From the NCBI RefSeq assembly GCF_030015065.1, contig NZ_JAIVFN010000013.1:1-53045 (forward strand): a stretch of 53,045 nucleotides of DNA. The letters are read 5' to 3'. Shown one piece after another: positions 9,558 through 21,669 of this stretch (the first letter of the stretch is position 1; each line of letters begins with the position of its first letter). The translations under genes and the position numbers were made by a program. The notes beneath the pieces were generated by a model. The model saw only the letters and a list, made by a program, of their open reading frames with translations. It was not told the origin of the DNA and ran no database searches. This DNA comes from Xanthobacter autotrophicus. Lineage in GTDB: Bacteria; Pseudomonadota; Alphaproteobacteria; Rhizobiales; Xanthobacteraceae.

Positions 9558-10859
9558 ATGCTCGCCGACAAGGACCGTATCTTTACGAACCTCTACGGTT
9601 TCCACGACTTCGGCCTCAAGGGCGCGCTCGCCCGCGGCAACTGGGACGGCACCAAGGCCATCCTGGAAAAGGGCCGGGACTGGATCATCAACGAGATGAA
9701 GGTCTCCGGCCTGCGCGGTCGCGGCGGCGCCGGCTTCTCCACGGGCATGAAGTGGTCCTTCATGCCCAAGCAGTCCGACGGGCGCCCGCATTATCTCGTG
9801 GTGAACGCCGACGAATCCGAGCCCGGGACCTGCAAGGACCGGGAGATCATGCGCAACGATCCGCACACGCTGATCGAAGGCTGCCTGATCGCCTCCTTCG
9901 CCATGGGCGCCCACGCCGCCTACATCTATGTGCGCGGCGAGTACATCTACGAGCGCGAACGCCTGCAGGCGGCCATCGACGAGGCCTATGAGGCCCGCCT
10001 GATCGGCAAGGACAATATCTACGATTACCCCTTCGACCTTTACGTGCACCATGGTGCCGGCGCCTATATCTGCGGCGAGGAGACGGCGCTGCTGGAGAGC
10101 CTCGAGGGCAAGAAGGGCATGCCGCGGCTGAAGCCGCCGTTCCCGGCCAATATGGGCCTTTATGGCTGCCCGACCACCGTGAACAACGTGGAGAGCATCG
10201 CGGTGGCCCCCACCATCCTGCGGCGCGGGGCGGCCTGGTTCTCCTCCATCGGCCGGCCGAACAACGTGGGCACCAAGCTGTTCAGCCTGGCCGGCCACGT
10301 GAACACGCCCTGCGTGGTGGAAGATGCCATGAGCATCCCGTTCCGGGAGCTGGTGGAAAAGCACGGCGGCGGCGTGCGCGGCGGCTGGGACAATCTGCTC
10401 GGCATCATCCCCGGTGGCGCCTCCTGCCCGGTGATCCCGGCGGAGCAGTGCGAAGACCTGATCATGGACTTCGACGGCACCCGCGCGGTGAAATCCTCCT
10501 TCGGCACGGCGGGCGTGCTGGTGATGGACAAGTCCACGGACATCATCAAGGCGATTGCCCGCATCTCCGCCTTCTTCAAGCACGAGAGCTGCGGCCAGTG
10601 CACGCCCTGCCGCGAGGGCACGGGCTGGATGTGGCGCGTGGTGAACCGCATGGCCGAAGGCCGCGCCCAGAAGCGCGAGATCGACATGCTGCTGGAAGTG
10701 ACGACCCAGATCGAGGGCCACACCATCTGCGCGCTCGGCGATGCCGCCGCGTGGCCGGTGCAGGGCCTCATCCGCCACTATCGTCACGTGATCGAGGCGC
10801 GCATCGACCAGTATGCCGCCAACCCGCATCCGGACCCGGTTCCGGTGGCGGCGGAGTGA
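9558..10859 (+). CDS. nuoF: NADH-quinone oxidoreductase subunit F
   Basis: This 433-residue catalytic subunit oxidises NADH using FMN and passes electrons into the Fe-S chain. The glycine-rich nucleotide motif [10 protein letters not shown] lies at 51-60. The cluster N3 ligands are Cys345, Cys348 and Cys351 ([12 protein letters not shown]) plus Cys391 (ICALGD). ATG 9558 follows AGGGGAGTGACCGCC, where GGGGAG is the ribosome site overlapping the nuoE end. A frame extension upstream is a shadow of nuoE. Length fits the family (about 420-445). Confidence 0.97.
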   Translation: MLADKDRIFTNLYGFHDFGLKGALARGNWDGTKAILEKGRDWIINEMKVSGLRGRGGAGFSTGMKWSFMPKQSDGRPHYLVVNADESEPGTCKDREIMRNDPHTLIEGCLIASFAMGAHAAYIYVRGEYIYERERLQAAIDEAYEARLIGKDNIYDYPFDLYVHHGAGAYICGEETALLESLEGKKGMPRLKPPFPANMGLYGCPTTVNNVESIAVAPTILRRGAAWFSSIGRPNNVGTKLFSLAGHVNTPCVVEDAMSIPFRELVEKHGGGVRGGWDNLLGIIPGGASCPVIPAEQCEDLIMDFDGTRAVKSSFGTAGVLVMDKSTDIIKAIARISAFFKHESCGQCTPCREGTGWMWRVVNRMAEGRAQKREIDMLLEVTTQIEGHTICALGDAAAWPVQGLIRHYRHVIEARIDQYAANPHPDPVPVAAE

Positions 10860-10977
10860 GAGCGTCCCGCGTGGCGCGCGCGTCGCGACAGGCGGGAAGG
10901 GGACTGACACGGGAGGCCAGGCGCGCTGCGTCGTGTCTCCCGCCGTGCACGGCGCGGCACAAGGCGAGGTGGAAGTG

Positions 10978-13056
10978 ATGGCGAAGATCGTCGTCGACGG
11001 CACAGAAGTCGATGTTCCGGCCGAATACACGCTGCTCCAGGCGTGCGAGGCGGCGGGCGTCGAGATTCCGCGCTTCTGCTTCCATGAGCGGCTGTCCATC
11101 GCCGGCAATTGCCGCATGTGCCTGGTGGAAGTGAAGGGCGGGCCGCCCAAGCCCACCGCGTCCTGCGCCATGGCGGTGAAGGACCTGCGCCCCGGCCCCA
11201 ATGGCGAGCCGCCGGTGGTGCTCACCAAGAGCCCCATGGTGAAGAAGGCGCGCGAAGGGGTGATGGAGTTCCTGCTCATCAACCACCCGCTGGACTGCCC
11301 GATCTGCGACCAGGGCGGCGAGTGCGACCTGCAGGATCAGGCCATGGCCTATGGCGCGGACACCTCGCGCTTCGCCGAGAACAAGCGCGCGGTCGAGGAC
11401 AAATATATCGGCCCGCTGGTGCGCACCTCCATGAACCGGTGCATCCAGTGCACCCGCTGCGTGCGCTTCTCCACGGAAGTCGCCGGCGTGCCGGACCTCG
11501 GCGCCATCGGCCGCGGCGAGGACATGGAGATCACCACCTATCTCGAGCACGCCATGCGCTCGGAGATGCAGGGCAACGTGGCGGACCTGTGCCCGGTGGG
11601 CGCGCTCACCCACAAGCCCTACCAGTTCCACGCCCGGCCGTGGGAGCTGATCAAGACCGAGTCCATCGACGTGATGGACGCGGTCGGCTCCAATATCCGC
11701 ATCGACACCCGCGGCCGTGAGGTGATGCGCATCCTGCCGCGCATCAACGACCTCGTGAACGAGGAGTGGATCTCCGACAAGTCCCGCTATGTGTGGGACG
11801 GCCTGAAGGTGCAGCGCCTCGACCGGCCCTATGTGCGCAAGGATGGCCGGCTGGTGGCCGCGTCCTGGTCCGAGGCGTTCGGCGCCATCGCCGCCAAGGT
11901 GAAGGCCGCGCCGGCGGCGAAGGTGGGCGCCATCGTCGGCGACCTCGCCAGCGTGGAGGAGGTGTTTGCCCTCAAGGCGCTCATGGGCAAGCTGGGTTCT
12001 GCCAACATCGACTGCCGCCAGGACGGGGCGGCGCTCGATCCGGCGCTCGGCCGCGCCACCTATGTGTTCAATCCCACCATCGCCGGCATCGACGAGGCGG
12101 ATGCCATCCTGCTGGTGGGCACGGATCCGCGCCACGAAGCCTCCGTCATCAATGCGCGCATCCGCAAGCGCTGGCGGCAGGGCGGGCTCAAGGTGGGCTT
12201 GGTCGGCGCCAAGGTGGACCTGACCTATCCCTATGAGTATCTCGGCGCCGGCCCGGACAGCCTCTCCGACCTCGCCGGCACCGGCGCCTTCGGCGACGTG
12301 CTGCGCAAGGCGGAGCGCCCGCTGGTCATCGTCGGTCAGGGCGCGCTGGCGCGGCCGGACGGCGCCGCGGTGCTGGCGCTGGCGGCCCGCGTGGCGGTGG
12401 CCTGCGGCGCGGTGAAGGACGGCTGGAACGGCTTCGCGGTGCTCCACACCGCCGCGGCCCGTGTCGGCGCCCTCGACGTGGGCGCGGTGCCCGGCGCGGG
12501 CGGGCTCGACGTGGCGGCCATGACCGCTCCCGGCGGCCTCGACGTCGCCTTCCTGATGGGCGCCGACGAGGTGGAGGTCGCCCCTGGCGCCTTCGTCGTC
12601 TATCTCGGCACCCATGGCGACAAGGGTGCCCACCGGGCCGATGTCATCCTGCCCGGCGCGGCCTATCCGGAAAAGTCCGGCCTCTACGTGAACACGGAAG
12701 GCCGGGTGCAGTTCGCCAACCGCGCCGCCTTCCCGCCCGGCGAGGCCCGCGAGGACTGGGCCATCCTGCGCGCCTTGTCGGAGGTGCTGGGCCGGACCCT
12801 GCCGTTCGACAACGTGCCGGCGCTCAGGGCGCAGCTCGTTGCTGCCTATCCCCATCTCGGCCATATCGACGAGGCGGCGGCGGCGGATCCGGCGGCGGTG
12901 GTGACGCTGGCCCAGGCGGGCGGCACTGTGGACAAGGCGGCGTTCGCGCTGCCCATCGAGGATTTCTTCCTCACCAACCCCATCGCCCGCGCCTCCGCGG
13001 TGATGGCCGAATGCTCCGCGCTTCGCCTCGGGGCGACGGCGCAGGCGGCGGAGTGA
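10978..13056 (+). CDS. nuoG: NADH-quinone oxidoreductase subunit G
   Basis: This 692-residue 75-kDa subunit carries several Fe-S clusters. The N-terminal ferredoxin-like [2Fe-2S] ligands are Cys34, Cys45, Cys48 and Cys63. The His-coordinated cluster has His103, Cys107, Cys110 and Cys116 ([14 protein letters not shown]). A [4Fe-4S] set has Cys155, Cys158, Cys161 and Cys205. The remainder is the molybdopterin-oxidoreductase-like domain that has lost its cofactor in complex I. ATG 10978 follows GAGGTGGAAGTG. It is separated from nuoF by 118 bases, the second-longest gap in the operon. Confidence 0.96.
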   Translation: MAKIVVDGTEVDVPAEYTLLQACEAAGVEIPRFCFHERLSIAGNCRMCLVEVKGGPPKPTASCAMAVKDLRPGPNGEPPVVLTKSPMVKKAREGVMEFLLINHPLDCPICDQGGECDLQDQAMAYGADTSRFAENKRAVEDKYIGPLVRTSMNRCIQCTRCVRFSTEVAGVPDLGAIGRGEDMEITTYLEHAMRSEMQGNVADLCPVGALTHKPYQFHARPWELIKTESIDVMDAVGSNIRIDTRGREVMRILPRINDLVNEEWISDKSRYVWDGLKVQRLDRPYVRKDGRLVAASWSEAFGAIAAKVKAAPAAKVGAIVGDLASVEEVFALKALMGKLGSANIDCRQDGAALDPALGRATYVFNPTIAGIDEADAILLVGTDPRHEASVINARIRKRWRQGGLKVGLVGAKVDLTYPYEYLGAGPDSLSDLAGTGAFGDVLRKAERPLVIVGQGALARPDGAAVLALAARVAVACGAVKDGWNGFAVLHTAAARVGALDVGAVPGAGGLDVAAMTAPGGLDVAFLMGADEVEVAPGAFVVYLGTHGDKGAHRADVILPGAAYPEKSGLYVNTEGRVQFANRAAFPPGEAREDWAILRALSEVLGRTLPFDNVPALRAQLVAAYPHLGHIDEAAAADPAAVVTLAQAGGTVDKAAFALPIEDFFLTNPIARASAVMAECSALRLGATAQAAE

Positions 13057-13111
13057 CGGGGATGGCGGCGTTGGTGATCGGGACGGCTGAAAGCGGCACG
13101 GGATCGAGGAC

Positions 13112-14131
13112 ATGAACTGGCAGGATACCCTTATCCAGGTGCTGATCATCCTCGGGCAGAGTCTCGCTCTGCTCGTGGCGCTCCTGATTTTCATCGCCTT
13201 CATCCTGCTCGCCGACCGCAAGATCTGGGCGGCGGTGCAGCTGCGGCGCGGGCCGAACGTGGTGGGGCCCTTCGGCCTCCTGCAGTCCTTCGCCGACCTG
13301 CTCAAGTTCGTGCTGAAGGAGCCGACCATTCCGGCGGGCTCCAACAAGGCCATTTTCCTGCTCGCCCCGCTGGTGACCTGCGTGCTCGCGCTCGCCGCCT
13401 GGGCGGTGGTGCCCATCGCGGACGGCTGGGTAATCGCCGACCTGAACGTGGGCGTGCTCTACATCTTCGCCATCTCGTCGCTGGGCGTGTACGGCATCAT
13501 CATGGGCGGCTGGGCCTCGAACTCGAAGTACCCGTTCCTGGCGTCCCTGCGGTCGGCGGCGCAGATGGTGTCCTACGAGGTCTCCATCGGCTTCGTGATC
13601 ATCACCGTGCTGATGTGCGCAGGTTCGCTGAACCTGACCGCCATCGTCGAGGCGCAGAACGGCCGGTTCGGGTTCCTGAACTGGTATTTCCTGCCGCTCC
13701 TGCCCATGTTCGTCATCTTCTTCGTCTCGGCGCTGGCCGAGACGAACCGCCCGCCCTTCGACCTCGTGGAAGCGGAATCGGAGCTGGTGGCGGGCTTCAT
13801 GACCGAATACGGCTCGACGCCCTACCTGCTGTTCATGCTCGGCGAGTACGTGGCCATCATGACCATGTGCGCCATGGCCACCATCCTGTTCCTCGGCGGC
13901 TGGCTCTCGCCGCTGCCGTTCCCGCCCTTCACCTGGGTGCCGGGGCTGGTGTGGTTCGTCATCAAGCTGTGCTTCATGTTCTTCCTCTTCGCCATGGCGA
14001 AGGCCATGGTGCCGCGCTATCGCTACGACCAGCTCATGCGGCTCGGCTGGAAGGTGTTCCTGCCGATCTCGCTCATTGCTGTGGTGGTGGTCGCGAGCGT
14101 CCTGCACTTCACCGGGATGGCGCCGCGATGA
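13112..14131 (+). CDS. nuoH: NADH-quinone oxidoreductase subunit H
   Basis: This 339-residue membrane subunit completes the quinone tunnel at the base of the peripheral arm. Eight hydrophobic helices are apparent. Conserved blocks include [16 protein letters not shown] (residues about 31-46), the [20 protein letters not shown] acidic loop (about 211-230) and the C-terminal [13 protein letters not shown]. It starts at 13112 after GGATCGAGGAC. Confidence 0.97.
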   Translation: MNWQDTLIQVLIILGQSLALLVALLIFIAFILLADRKIWAAVQLRRGPNVVGPFGLLQSFADLLKFVLKEPTIPAGSNKAIFLLAPLVTCVLALAAWAVVPIADGWVIADLNVGVLYIFAISSLGVYGIIMGGWASNSKYPFLASLRSAAQMVSYEVSIGFVIITVLMCAGSLNLTAIVEAQNGRFGFLNWYFLPLLPMFVIFFVSALAETNRPPFDLVEAESELVAGFMTEYGSTPYLLFMLGEYVAIMTMCAMATILFLGGWLSPLPFPPFTWVPGLVWFVIKLCFMFFLFAMAKAMVPRYRYDQLMRLGWKVFLPISLIAVVVVASVLHFTGMAPR

Positions 14132-14174
14132 GCCAGCCCCGTCCCAATCCGCACCGCCTTCCGGGAGAGCGTCC

Positions 14175-14663
14175 ATGAAGCTCGATCAGGCCGCGCGCGG
14201 CCTCTTCATGACGGAGCTGGTTTCCGGCTTCTTCCTCGCCATGCGCTATTTCTTCAAGCCCAAGGCGACCTTGAACTATCCCTTCGAGAAGGGGCCGCTG
14301 TCGCCACGCTTCCGCGGCGAGCACGCGCTGCGCCGCTATCCCAACGGGGAAGAGCGCTGCATCGCCTGCAAGCTGTGCGAGGCCATCTGCCCGGCGCAGG
14401 CCATCACCATCGAGGCCGGCCCGCGCCGGAACGACGGCACGCGCCGCACCACCCGCTACGACATCGACATGGTGAAGTGCATCTATTGCGGCTTCTGCCA
14501 GGAAGCCTGCCCGGTGGATGCCATCGTCGAGGGACCGAACTTCGAGTTCGCCACCGAGACGCGTGAGGAACTCTATTACGACAAGGAAAAGCTGCTCGCC
14601 AACGGCGACCGGTGGGAGCGCGAGATCGCGCGCTCCATCGCGCTCGACGCGCCGTACCGCTGA
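14175..14663 (+). CDS. nuoI: NADH-quinone oxidoreductase subunit I
   Basis: This 162-residue ferredoxin-type subunit carries clusters N6a and N6b, linking NuoG to NuoB. Two CxxCxxCxxxCP motifs are present: Cys62/65/68/72 ([12 protein letters not shown]) and Cys102/105/108/112 ([12 protein letters not shown]). ATG 14175 lies 3 bases after GGGAGAGCGTCC-type sequence. An upstream frame extension overlaps nuoH and is not coding. Length fits the family (about 160-180). Confidence 0.97.
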   Translation: MKLDQAARGLFMTELVSGFFLAMRYFFKPKATLNYPFEKGPLSPRFRGEHALRRYPNGEERCIACKLCEAICPAQAITIEAGPRRNDGTRRTTRYDIDMVKCIYCGFCQEACPVDAIVEGPNFEFATETREELYYDKEKLLANGDRWEREIARSIALDAPYR

Positions 14664-14859
14664 GCACGCCTGCCGCCGCAGGCAAGGGACCGATGGTGCC
14701 GGCTTCCGGCCGGCAGTGGGGGACAGCCGAGCGTCGCGCGTCCTGCGCGACGACACGACAGTGGACTTTTGGGATGCGTCAAGGCAATCGACAGGCCGGC
14801 CGCCATAAGGGGCCGGACATGACCGGCGCGGGCGCGCCGCGGGGAGGGGGGCTTCGCGC
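14664..14859. other. 196-bp intra-operon spacer between nuoI and nuoJ
   Basis: This is the longest gap inside the nuo operon. It contains an 8-bp hairpin, CGTCGCGC (14732-14739) with GCGCGACG (14745-14752), but no T-tract. It could mark processing, partial attenuation or an internal promoter. No gene is supported. Confidence 0.4.
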
Positions 14860-15474
14860 ATGAGCGTCGCGGCAGCGTTTTTCTATCTCTTCGCCTTCGT
14901 GCTGGTGGCGTCCGCCTTCATGGTGATCTCCTCCCGCAACCCGGTGCAGTCCGTGCTGTTCCTCATCCTCGCCTTCGTGAACGCGGCGGGGCTGTTCATC
15001 CTGATCGGGGCCGAGTTCCTCGCCCTGATCCTGGTGGTGGTCTATGTGGGCGCGGTGGCGGTGCTCTTCCTCTTCGTCGTGATGATGCTCGACGTGGACT
15101 TCGTGGAGCTGCGCCAGGGCTTTCTGCAGTATCTGCCGGTGGGCGTGGTCGTGGGCCTCGTCTTCCTGGCCGAGCTGGTGCTGGTCGTGGGGGCGTGGGC
15201 GACCGGGCCCGGCGTCGCGTCGGCGGTCAAGTCGGCGCCGCCGTCGGTGGGCGACGTGGGCAATGTCCAGGCCATCGGGCATGTGCTCTACACGGACTAC
15301 ATCTACTTCTTTCAGGCGGCGGGCTTCGTGCTTCTCGTCGCCATGATCGGCGCCATCGTGCTCACGCTCCGCCACAAGGCGAACGTGAAGCGCCAGGACA
15401 TCTCGGCGCAGGTCGCGCGCACCGCCAAGACCGCCATGGACGTGGTCAAGGTGCGCCCCGGCCAGGGCCTTTGA
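14860..15474 (+). CDS. nuoJ: NADH-quinone oxidoreductase subunit J
   Basis: This 204-residue membrane subunit is part of the proton-translocating arm. Five hydrophobic helices are visible. The conserved third-helix region contains [19 protein letters not shown], where the Glu and Tyr lie near the axis thought to relay quinone chemistry to the pumps. ATG 14860 is preceded by a strong GGGGAGGGGGG site 8 bases upstream. Confidence 0.96.
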   Translation: MSVAAAFFYLFAFVLVASAFMVISSRNPVQSVLFLILAFVNAAGLFILIGAEFLALILVVVYVGAVAVLFLFVVMMLDVDFVELRQGFLQYLPVGVVVGLVFLAELVLVVGAWATGPGVASAVKSAPPSVGDVGNVQAIGHVLYTDYIYFFQAAGFVLLVAMIGAIVLTLRHKANVKRQDISAQVARTAKTAMDVVKVRPGQGL

Positions 15475-15485
15475 GGGGGATGGGC

Positions 15486-15794
15486 ATGGACATCGGTCTC
15501 TCCCACTATCTCACCGTCGCGGCGATCCTGTTCACGCTGGGGACGCTGGGCATCTTCCTCAACCGGAAGAACGTGATCGTCATCCTCATGTCGGTGGAGC
15601 TGATCCTGCTCGCCGTGAACATCAACCTGGTCTCGTTCTCCGCCTTTCTCGGGAACCTGACGGGCCAGATCTTCGCGCTGCTCGTCCTCACCGTCGCGGC
15701 GGCCGAGGCGGCCATCGGCCTCGCCATCCTCGTGGTGTTCTACCGCAACCGCGGTTCGATCGCCGTCGAGGACATCAACGCCATGAAGGGCTGA
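15486..15794 (+). CDS. nuoK: NADH-quinone oxidoreductase subunit K
   Basis: This 102-residue three-helix antiporter-like subunit of complex I matches the usual family length when started at ATG 15486. An in-frame ATG at 15480 lies directly against the GAGGGGG ribosome site, so 15486 has the better spacing. The conserved membrane Glu in [12 protein letters not shown] and the second one in [11 protein letters not shown] are present. Both are needed for proton transfer in the family. Confidence 0.96.
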   Translation: MDIGLSHYLTVAAILFTLGTLGIFLNRKNVIVILMSVELILLAVNINLVSFSAFLGNLTGQIFALLVLTVAAAEAAIGLAILVVFYRNRGSIAVEDINAMKG

Positions 15795-15798
15795 GGCC

Positions 15799-17724
15799 AT
15801 GTATCAGGCGATCGTCTTCTTCCCCCTCCTCGGCTTCCTCATCGCGGGCCTGTTCGGCCGCGCCATCGGCGCGCGGGCGAGCGAGGTGGTGACCACCTCG
15901 CTGCTCTTCATCGCGTGCCTCCTGGCCTGGATCGCCTTCTTCAGCGTCGGCTTTGGTGACCACGACACGCGCGTGCAGGTGATGAAGTGGATCTATGTGG
16001 GCGACCTCAAGATCGACTGGGCCTTCCGCATCGACACCATGACCGTGATCATGCTGATCGTGGTCACCTCGGTGTCCTCGCTGGTGCACCTCTACTCCAT
16101 CGGCTACATGCACGAGGATCCGAGCCGGCCGCGCTTCTTCGCCTATCTGTCCCTGTTCACCTTCGCCATGCTCATGCTGGTGACCGCGGACAACCTGCTG
16201 CAGCTGTTCTTCGGCTGGGAAGGCGTGGGCCTCGCCTCCTATCTGCTCATCGGCTTCTGGTACGAGAAGCCATCGGCCAACGCCGCGGCCATGAAAGCCT
16301 TCGTGGTCAACCGCGTGGGTGACTTCGGCTTCATGCTCGGCATCTTCGCCGTGTTCGTGATGACCGGCTCGGTGACATTCGAGCAGGTGTTCGCCGCGGC
16401 CCCGTCGCTCGCCGGCAAGACCATCGACTTCCTCGGCCATCAGTGGGATGCGCCCACGGTCATCGCCCTGCTGCTGTTCGTCGGCGCCATGGGCAAGTCG
16501 GCCCAGTTCCTGCTGCACACCTGGCTGCCCGACGCCATGGAGGGCCCGACCCCGGTGTCCGCCCTCATCCACGCCGCCACCATGGTGACGGCCGGCGTGT
16601 TCATGGTGGCGCGCATGTCGCCCATCTTCGAACTGTCGCAGACCGCGCTCAACGTGGTGATGCTGGTGGGGGCGACCACCGCCTTCTTCGCCGCCACGGT
16701 CGGCCTGGTGCAGAACGACATCAAGAAGGTGATCGCCTATTCCACCTGCTCCCAGCTCGGCTACATGTTCGTGGCCATGGGGGCAGGGGCCTATTCCATC
16801 GGCATGTTTCACCTGGTGACGCACGCCTGTTTCAAGGCGCTCCTGTTCCTCGGCGCCGGCTCGGTCATCAACGCGATGCACCATGAGCAGGACATGCGGC
16901 ACATGGGCGGGCTCGCCAAGAAGATCCCCTTCACCTACGGCATGATGCTGATCGGGACCCTGGCCATCACCGGCTTCCCTTTCCTTGCGGGCTACTACTC
17001 CAAGGACGCCATCATCGAATCCGCGTGGGCCTCGCACAATTATTTCGCCCTCTACGGCTGGGTCATGACCGTGGCGGCGGCGGCGCTGACCTCCTTCTAT
17101 TCCTGGCGTCTGATCTTCCTCACCTTCCATGGCCACCCGCACGATCTCCACCACTATGAGGCGGCGCATGAATCGCCGCGGGTGATGACCATTCCGCTCG
17201 GCGTGCTGGCGGTGGGCTCGGTGATCGCGGGCTTTGCGCTCTACAACGTGTTCGTGGGCGAGGGCGTGCACCACTTCTTCCGCCACTCCATCTTCATGGG
17301 CGCGGAAAACCACATCCTCCACGCAATCCACGACATCCCGCTGTTGGCGAAATACCTGCCGACGCTCATGATGGTGCTCGGCTTCGTGATCGCCTACTGG
17401 TTCTACGTGGTCGATCGCACGGTCCCGGTGGCGCTGGCGAAGTCGCAGGACGCGCTCTACCAGTTCCTGCTCAACAAGTGGTACTTCGACGAGCTGTACG
17501 ACCGCATCTTCGTGAAGCCTGCCTTGTGGATCGGCCGGCTGCTGTGGAAGCGCGGCGACGGCACCATCATCGACGGTTTCGGTCCGGACGGCGTCTCCGC
17601 CCGCGTGCTCGACGTGACCGGCCGGGTGGTGCGGCTCCAGACCGGCTACCTCTACCATTACGCCTTCGTGATGCTCATCGGCGTCGCGGCTTTCATCACC
17701 TGGTTCATGTTCGCCGGAGTGTGA
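15799..17724 (+). CDS. nuoL: NADH-quinone oxidoreductase subunit L
   Basis: This 641-residue distal antiporter-like subunit translocates protons and has a long C-terminal amphipathic helix that runs along the membrane arm. Recognisable blocks are [20 protein letters not shown] with the conserved Glu, [24 protein letters not shown], and the [13 protein letters not shown] helix with its Lys. About 16 hydrophobic segments are seen. It starts 4 bases after the nuoK stop, a tight operon junction. Confidence 0.97.
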   Translation: MYQAIVFFPLLGFLIAGLFGRAIGARASEVVTTSLLFIACLLAWIAFFSVGFGDHDTRVQVMKWIYVGDLKIDWAFRIDTMTVIMLIVVTSVSSLVHLYSIGYMHEDPSRPRFFAYLSLFTFAMLMLVTADNLLQLFFGWEGVGLASYLLIGFWYEKPSANAAAMKAFVVNRVGDFGFMLGIFAVFVMTGSVTFEQVFAAAPSLAGKTIDFLGHQWDAPTVIALLLFVGAMGKSAQFLLHTWLPDAMEGPTPVSALIHAATMVTAGVFMVARMSPIFELSQTALNVVMLVGATTAFFAATVGLVQNDIKKVIAYSTCSQLGYMFVAMGAGAYSIGMFHLVTHACFKALLFLGAGSVINAMHHEQDMRHMGGLAKKIPFTYGMMLIGTLAITGFPFLAGYYSKDAIIESAWASHNYFALYGWVMTVAAAALTSFYSWRLIFLTFHGHPHDLHHYEAAHESPRVMTIPLGVLAVGSVIAGFALYNVFVGEGVHHFFRHSIFMGAENHILHAIHDIPLLAKYLPTLMMVLGFVIAYWFYVVDRTVPVALAKSQDALYQFLLNKWYFDELYDRIFVKPALWIGRLLWKRGDGTIIDGFGPDGVSARVLDVTGRVVRLQTGYLYHYAFVMLIGVAAFITWFMFAGV

Positions 17725-17726
17725 CG

Positions 17727-19238
17727 ATGACCGACTGGCCCATCCTCTCCGTCGTAACGTTCCTGCCGCTGGTCGGCGCGCTCTTCATCCTGGTGGTGCG
17801 GGGCGACGACGAGGTGTCCGCGCGCAACGCCCGCTGGGTGGCGCTGTGGACCACGCTCGTCACCTTCGTGGTGTCGCTGCTGCTGCTGCCGGGCTTCGAT
17901 CCGGCCGCGTCCGGCTTCCAGTTCGTGGAAAAGAAGGCCTGGCTCGGCGAGCTCGCCGCCTACCACATGGGCGTGGACGGCATCTCGCTGCCCTTCGTCC
18001 TGCTCACGACCTTCCTCATGCCCTTCTGCATCCTCGCCTCCTGGGAGAGCGTGCACAAGCGGGTGAAGGAATACATGATCGCGTTCCTGGTGCTCGAGAC
18101 CTTGATGATCGGCACCTTCTGCGCCCTCGACCTCGTCCTCTTCTACTTCTTCTTCGAGGGCGGCCTGATCCCGATGTTCCTCATCATCGGCATCTGGGGC
18201 GGTCAGCGGCGCATCTACGCGGCCTTCAAGTTCTTCCTCTACACGCTGGCCGGTTCCGTGCTGATGATGCTCGCCATCATGGCCATGTACTGGCAGTCTG
18301 GTACCACCGACGTGCCGACGCTGCTGACCCACGGCTTCCCGTCCGGGATGCAGACCTGGCTGTGGCTGGCCTTCTTCGCCTCCTTCGCGGTGAAGATGCC
18401 CATGTGGCCGGTGCATACCTGGCTGCCCGACGCCCATGTGGAGGCGCCCACCGCGGGCTCCGTCATCCTGGCCGGCGTTCTGCTGAAGATGGGCGGCTAC
18501 GGCTTCCTGCGCTATTCGCTGCCCATGTTCCCGGAAGCGAGCCATTATTTCGCGCCGCTGGTGTTCACCCTCTCGGTGGTCGCCATCATCTACACGTCGC
18601 TGGTGGCCCTCGTTCAGGAGGACATCAAGAAGCTGATCGCCTATTCGTCCATCGCCCACATGGGCTTCGTGACCATGGGCATCTTCGCCATGAACGAGCA
18701 GGGCCTGCAGGGGGCCATGTTCCTCATGATCTCCCACGGCTTCGTCTCCGGCGCGCTGTTCCTGTGCGTGGGCGTCATCTATGACCGCCTGCACACCCGC
18801 GAGATCGCGGCCTACGGCGGCCTCGTGCACCGCATGCCGCTCTACGCCACGGTGCTGATGATCTTCACCATGGCCAACGTGGGCCTGCCGGGCACCTCTG
18901 GCTTCATCGGCGAATTCCTGACCATGCTGGCGGCGTTCGAGCGCAACACCTGGATCGCCTTCTTCGCAGCGACCGGCGTGATCCTCTCGGCGGGCTATGC
19001 CCTGTGGCTCTATCTCAGGGTGGTCTTCGGGCCGCTTGAAAAGGAGAAGCTGAAAACCATGCTGGACCTCTCCCCCCGGGAGCAGGCGATCATGGTGCCG
19101 CTGGTGGTCATCACCATCCTCTTTGGCGTGTGGCCCGCGCCCATCCTCAACATGACATCCCATGCGGTGAACGCGGTCGTCGCGCGCACCGACCAAGTGG
19201 CCGGCGCGGTGAAGACCGCCCTGCTGCTGAGCTTTTAG
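17727..19238 (+). CDS. nuoM: NADH-quinone oxidoreductase subunit M
   Basis: This 503-residue antiporter-like subunit has 14 or so membrane helices. The key charged residues are visible in [18 protein letters not shown] (Glu), in [18 protein letters not shown] (the preceding Lys), and in [23 protein letters not shown] 17727 lies 2 bases after the nuoL stop and overlaps GGAGTGTGACG. Length fits the family (about 500). Confidence 0.97.
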   Translation: MTDWPILSVVTFLPLVGALFILVVRGDDEVSARNARWVALWTTLVTFVVSLLLLPGFDPAASGFQFVEKKAWLGELAAYHMGVDGISLPFVLLTTFLMPFCILASWESVHKRVKEYMIAFLVLETLMIGTFCALDLVLFYFFFEGGLIPMFLIIGIWGGQRRIYAAFKFFLYTLAGSVLMMLAIMAMYWQSGTTDVPTLLTHGFPSGMQTWLWLAFFASFAVKMPMWPVHTWLPDAHVEAPTAGSVILAGVLLKMGGYGFLRYSLPMFPEASHYFAPLVFTLSVVAIIYTSLVALVQEDIKKLIAYSSIAHMGFVTMGIFAMNEQGLQGAMFLMISHGFVSGALFLCVGVIYDRLHTREIAAYGGLVHRMPLYATVLMIFTMANVGLPGTSGFIGEFLTMLAAFERNTWIAFFAATGVILSAGYALWLYLRVVFGPLEKEKLKTMLDLSPREQAIMVPLVVITILFGVWPAPILNMTSHAVNAVVARTDQVAGAVKTALLLSF

Positions 19239-19255
19239 ATCTCGAGGTCGCCTCA

Positions 19256-20686
19256 ATGACGCAGCTCCTGCCTCCCATCGGCGCGATCCTGCCCGAACTG
19301 GTGCTCGCCATCTCGGCGATCGTGCTGATCCTGATCGGCGCGGTCCGCGGGGAGGGGTCGGCGAACCTCGTCACCGGCCTCGCCATCGCCGTGCTCGCGG
19401 CGGTCGGCGTGCTGGTGCTGCTTCAGCCCGCGGGCGAAGTCACGGCCTTCCACGGCTCGCTCGTGGTGGATGCCTATGGCCGCTTCATGAAGCTGCTCGC
19501 GGTGCTCGGCGCCGTGGTGTCGCTGATCATGGCGGTGGACTGGCAGGCGCGGGAGAAGCAGGCGAAGTTCGAGTATGCGGTGCTCATCCTCATCGCGACC
19601 CTCGGCATGTGCATGCTGATTTCCGCGGGTGACCTGATCGCGCTCTATCTCGGCCTCGAGCTTATGAGCCTGCCGCTCTATGTGGTGGCGGCCATCAACC
19701 GGGATTCGGTCCGTTCCACCGAGGCGGGTCTGAAATATTTCGTCCTCGGCTCCCTGTCCTCGGGCATGCTGCTCTACGGCGCCTCGCTCATCTATGGCTT
19801 CACCGGCTCGGTGAACTTCCTCGAGATCGCGGCGGTGGCGAAGGAGCCCACCCTCGGGCTGATCTTCGGCCTCGTGTTCCTCATTGCGGGCATGTGCTTC
19901 AAGGTCTCGGCGGTGCCGTTCCACATGTGGACGCCGGACGTCTATGAGGGCGCGCCCACCCCCGTCACCGCCTTCTTCGCCTCCGCGCCGAAGGCGGCGG
20001 CCATGGCCATCTTCGTGCGCGTCGTCATCGAGGCGTTCCCCCATGTGACCCACCAGTGGCAGCAGATCGTCGCCTTCGTCTCGCTGGCCTCCATGGTGCT
20101 CGGCGCCTTCGCCGCCATCGGCCAGCGCAACATCAAGCGACTGCTGGCCTATTCGTCCATCGGCCACATGGGCTTCGCCCTCGTGGGCCTCGCCGCCGGC
20201 ACGGCGGAGGGCGTGCGCGGCGTGCTCCTGTACATGGCCATCTATGTGGTGATGACGCTGGGCACGTTTGCCTGCGTGCTCACCATGCGCCGCAAGGGCC
20301 AGGCGGTGGAGACCATCGAGGACCTCGCCGGCCTCGCCCGCCGCAGCCCGCTGATGGCGCTCATGCTCGGCGCGCTCATGTTCTCGCTCGCCGGCATCCC
20401 GCCGCTCGCGGGTTTCCTCGCCAAGTATTACGTGTTCGTGGCGGCGATCCAGGCCGGGCTCTACGGCCTCGCCGTGGTGGGCGTCCTCGCCTCGGTGGTG
20501 GGTGCGTTCTATTATCTGCGCGTCGTCAAGATCATCTATTTCGACGAGCCGGTGGACGCCTTCGATCCCATGCCGACGGAGCTGAAGGCGGTGCTGGCGG
20601 TGAGCGGGCTTTTCACCATCTTCTATTTCGTCTATCCCGCTCCTCTCATCGAGGCTGCGGGTGCCGCTGCCCGTTCGCTCTTCTGA
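19256..20686 (+). CDS. nuoN: NADH-quinone oxidoreductase subunit N
   Basis: This is the 476-residue last subunit of the operon and third antiporter-like channel. It carries [19 protein letters not shown] with the conserved Glu, the [22 protein letters not shown] signature in shortened form, and [19 protein letters not shown] 19256 follows GAGGTCGCCTCA. birA starts 4 bases after its stop, so birA probably shares the transcript. Confidence 0.97.
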   Translation: MTQLLPPIGAILPELVLAISAIVLILIGAVRGEGSANLVTGLAIAVLAAVGVLVLLQPAGEVTAFHGSLVVDAYGRFMKLLAVLGAVVSLIMAVDWQAREKQAKFEYAVLILIATLGMCMLISAGDLIALYLGLELMSLPLYVVAAINRDSVRSTEAGLKYFVLGSLSSGMLLYGASLIYGFTGSVNFLEIAAVAKEPTLGLIFGLVFLIAGMCFKVSAVPFHMWTPDVYEGAPTPVTAFFASAPKAAAMAIFVRVVIEAFPHVTHQWQQIVAFVSLASMVLGAFAAIGQRNIKRLLAYSSIGHMGFALVGLAAGTAEGVRGVLLYMAIYVVMTLGTFACVLTMRRKGQAVETIEDLAGLARRSPLMALMLGALMFSLAGIPPLAGFLAKYYVFVAAIQAGLYGLAVVGVLASVVGAFYYLRVVKIIYFDEPVDAFDPMPTELKAVLAVSGLFTIFYFVYPAPLIEAAGAAARSLF

Positions 20687-20689
20687 ACG

Positions 20690-21457
20690 ATGGCTCATTA
20701 CGAATTCCAGGGTTCCACGGTTCCCATCGTCCGCTTCACCCAGATCGGCTCCACCAACGCCGAGGGGATGGCTCGCCTTGCCCGGAACGAGACGTTCCCG
20801 GTCTGGCTGGTGGCGGATATCCAGACGGCCGGCCGCGGCCGGCGGGGCCGCCCCTGGACGTCGGAGCTGGGCAACCTGTTTGCCACCCTGGTGCTGCCCA
20901 ATCCGGCGCCGGTCGCGAACCTCGCCCAGCTCTGTTTCGTGGCGGGCCTCGCGCTGCGCGACGCCGTGCTCGCGGCGGCGCCGCAGATCCGGCCCGACGC
21001 GCTGAAGCTCAAATGGCCCAACGACCTGCTGCTGGACGGCGGCAAGGTGGCGGGCATCCTGGTGGAAGGGGGGACCGATCCCTCCGGCCGGCCGGCGGCG
21101 GTGATCGGTTTCGGCGTCAACTGCCTGCACCATCCCGAGGACCTGCCCTATCGGGCGACCAGCCTTGAGGAATCCGGCGCGCCCACGGCGCCCGACCGGC
21201 TGCTGGAAGCGCTCGACCTTGCCATGGCGGTGCGGCTCAACCAGTGGAATGCGGGCGCCGGCTTTCCGGTCATCCGGACCGACTGGATGCGCCATGCCCT
21301 CGGCATGGGCGATCAGGTGAGCGTCCGGATCGGCGAGCGCGAGGTGGTGGGGCGGTTCGAGAATATAGATACGCGCGGCGCCATGATGCTGCGCCGCAAG
21401 GACGGCATCGCCGAGATCATCACCGCGGGCGATGTCTCCCTCGGCAAGTCGGATTGA
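20690..21457 (+). CDS. birA: Biotin--[acetyl-CoA-carboxylase] ligase
   Basis: This 255-residue enzyme activates biotin with ATP and attaches it to carboxylase carrier domains. The biotin/AMP loop GRGRRGRPW lies at about 48-56, followed by GNLFATLVL. The lysine motif KLKWPNDLLLDGGKVAGIL lies near 105-124. The N-terminal helix-turn-helix of the enterobacterial repressor type is absent, so this is a monofunctional (class I) ligase. It sits directly after nuoN, an arrangement I recall from other Hyphomicrobiales. Confidence 0.95.
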   Translation: MAHYEFQGSTVPIVRFTQIGSTNAEGMARLARNETFPVWLVADIQTAGRGRRGRPWTSELGNLFATLVLPNPAPVANLAQLCFVAGLALRDAVLAAAPQIRPDALKLKWPNDLLLDGGKVAGILVEGGTDPSGRPAAVIGFGVNCLHHPEDLPYRATSLEESGAPTAPDRLLEALDLAMAVRLNQWNAGAGFPVIRTDWMRHALGMGDQVSVRIGEREVVGRFENIDTRGAMMLRRKDGIAEIITAGDVSLGKSD

Positions 21458-21669
21458 GGGGCCGGGACACCCGGCGGGGGACGCCCGGCCGAGACGGCCC
21501 TTGCATTGCGGCGCGCGGGCCGCTTCATTGGGGTCGATCCTGATTGCCCGCCCCCGGCCGTAGCGGACCCTGCTCCGCCGGCCTCCTGATTTTCGGCCCG
21601 CCCGCCCGCGAGCCCGGCATCCGCCGGGCGCTTCCCGGCGCGGGCGCCGCGTTTGGAAGCGACCCTTTG

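Noticed and set aside
10768-13416. 882-codon antisense frame over nuoG and nuoH
   Set aside because: It is typical of GC-rich shadow frames and conflicts with two clear complex I genes.
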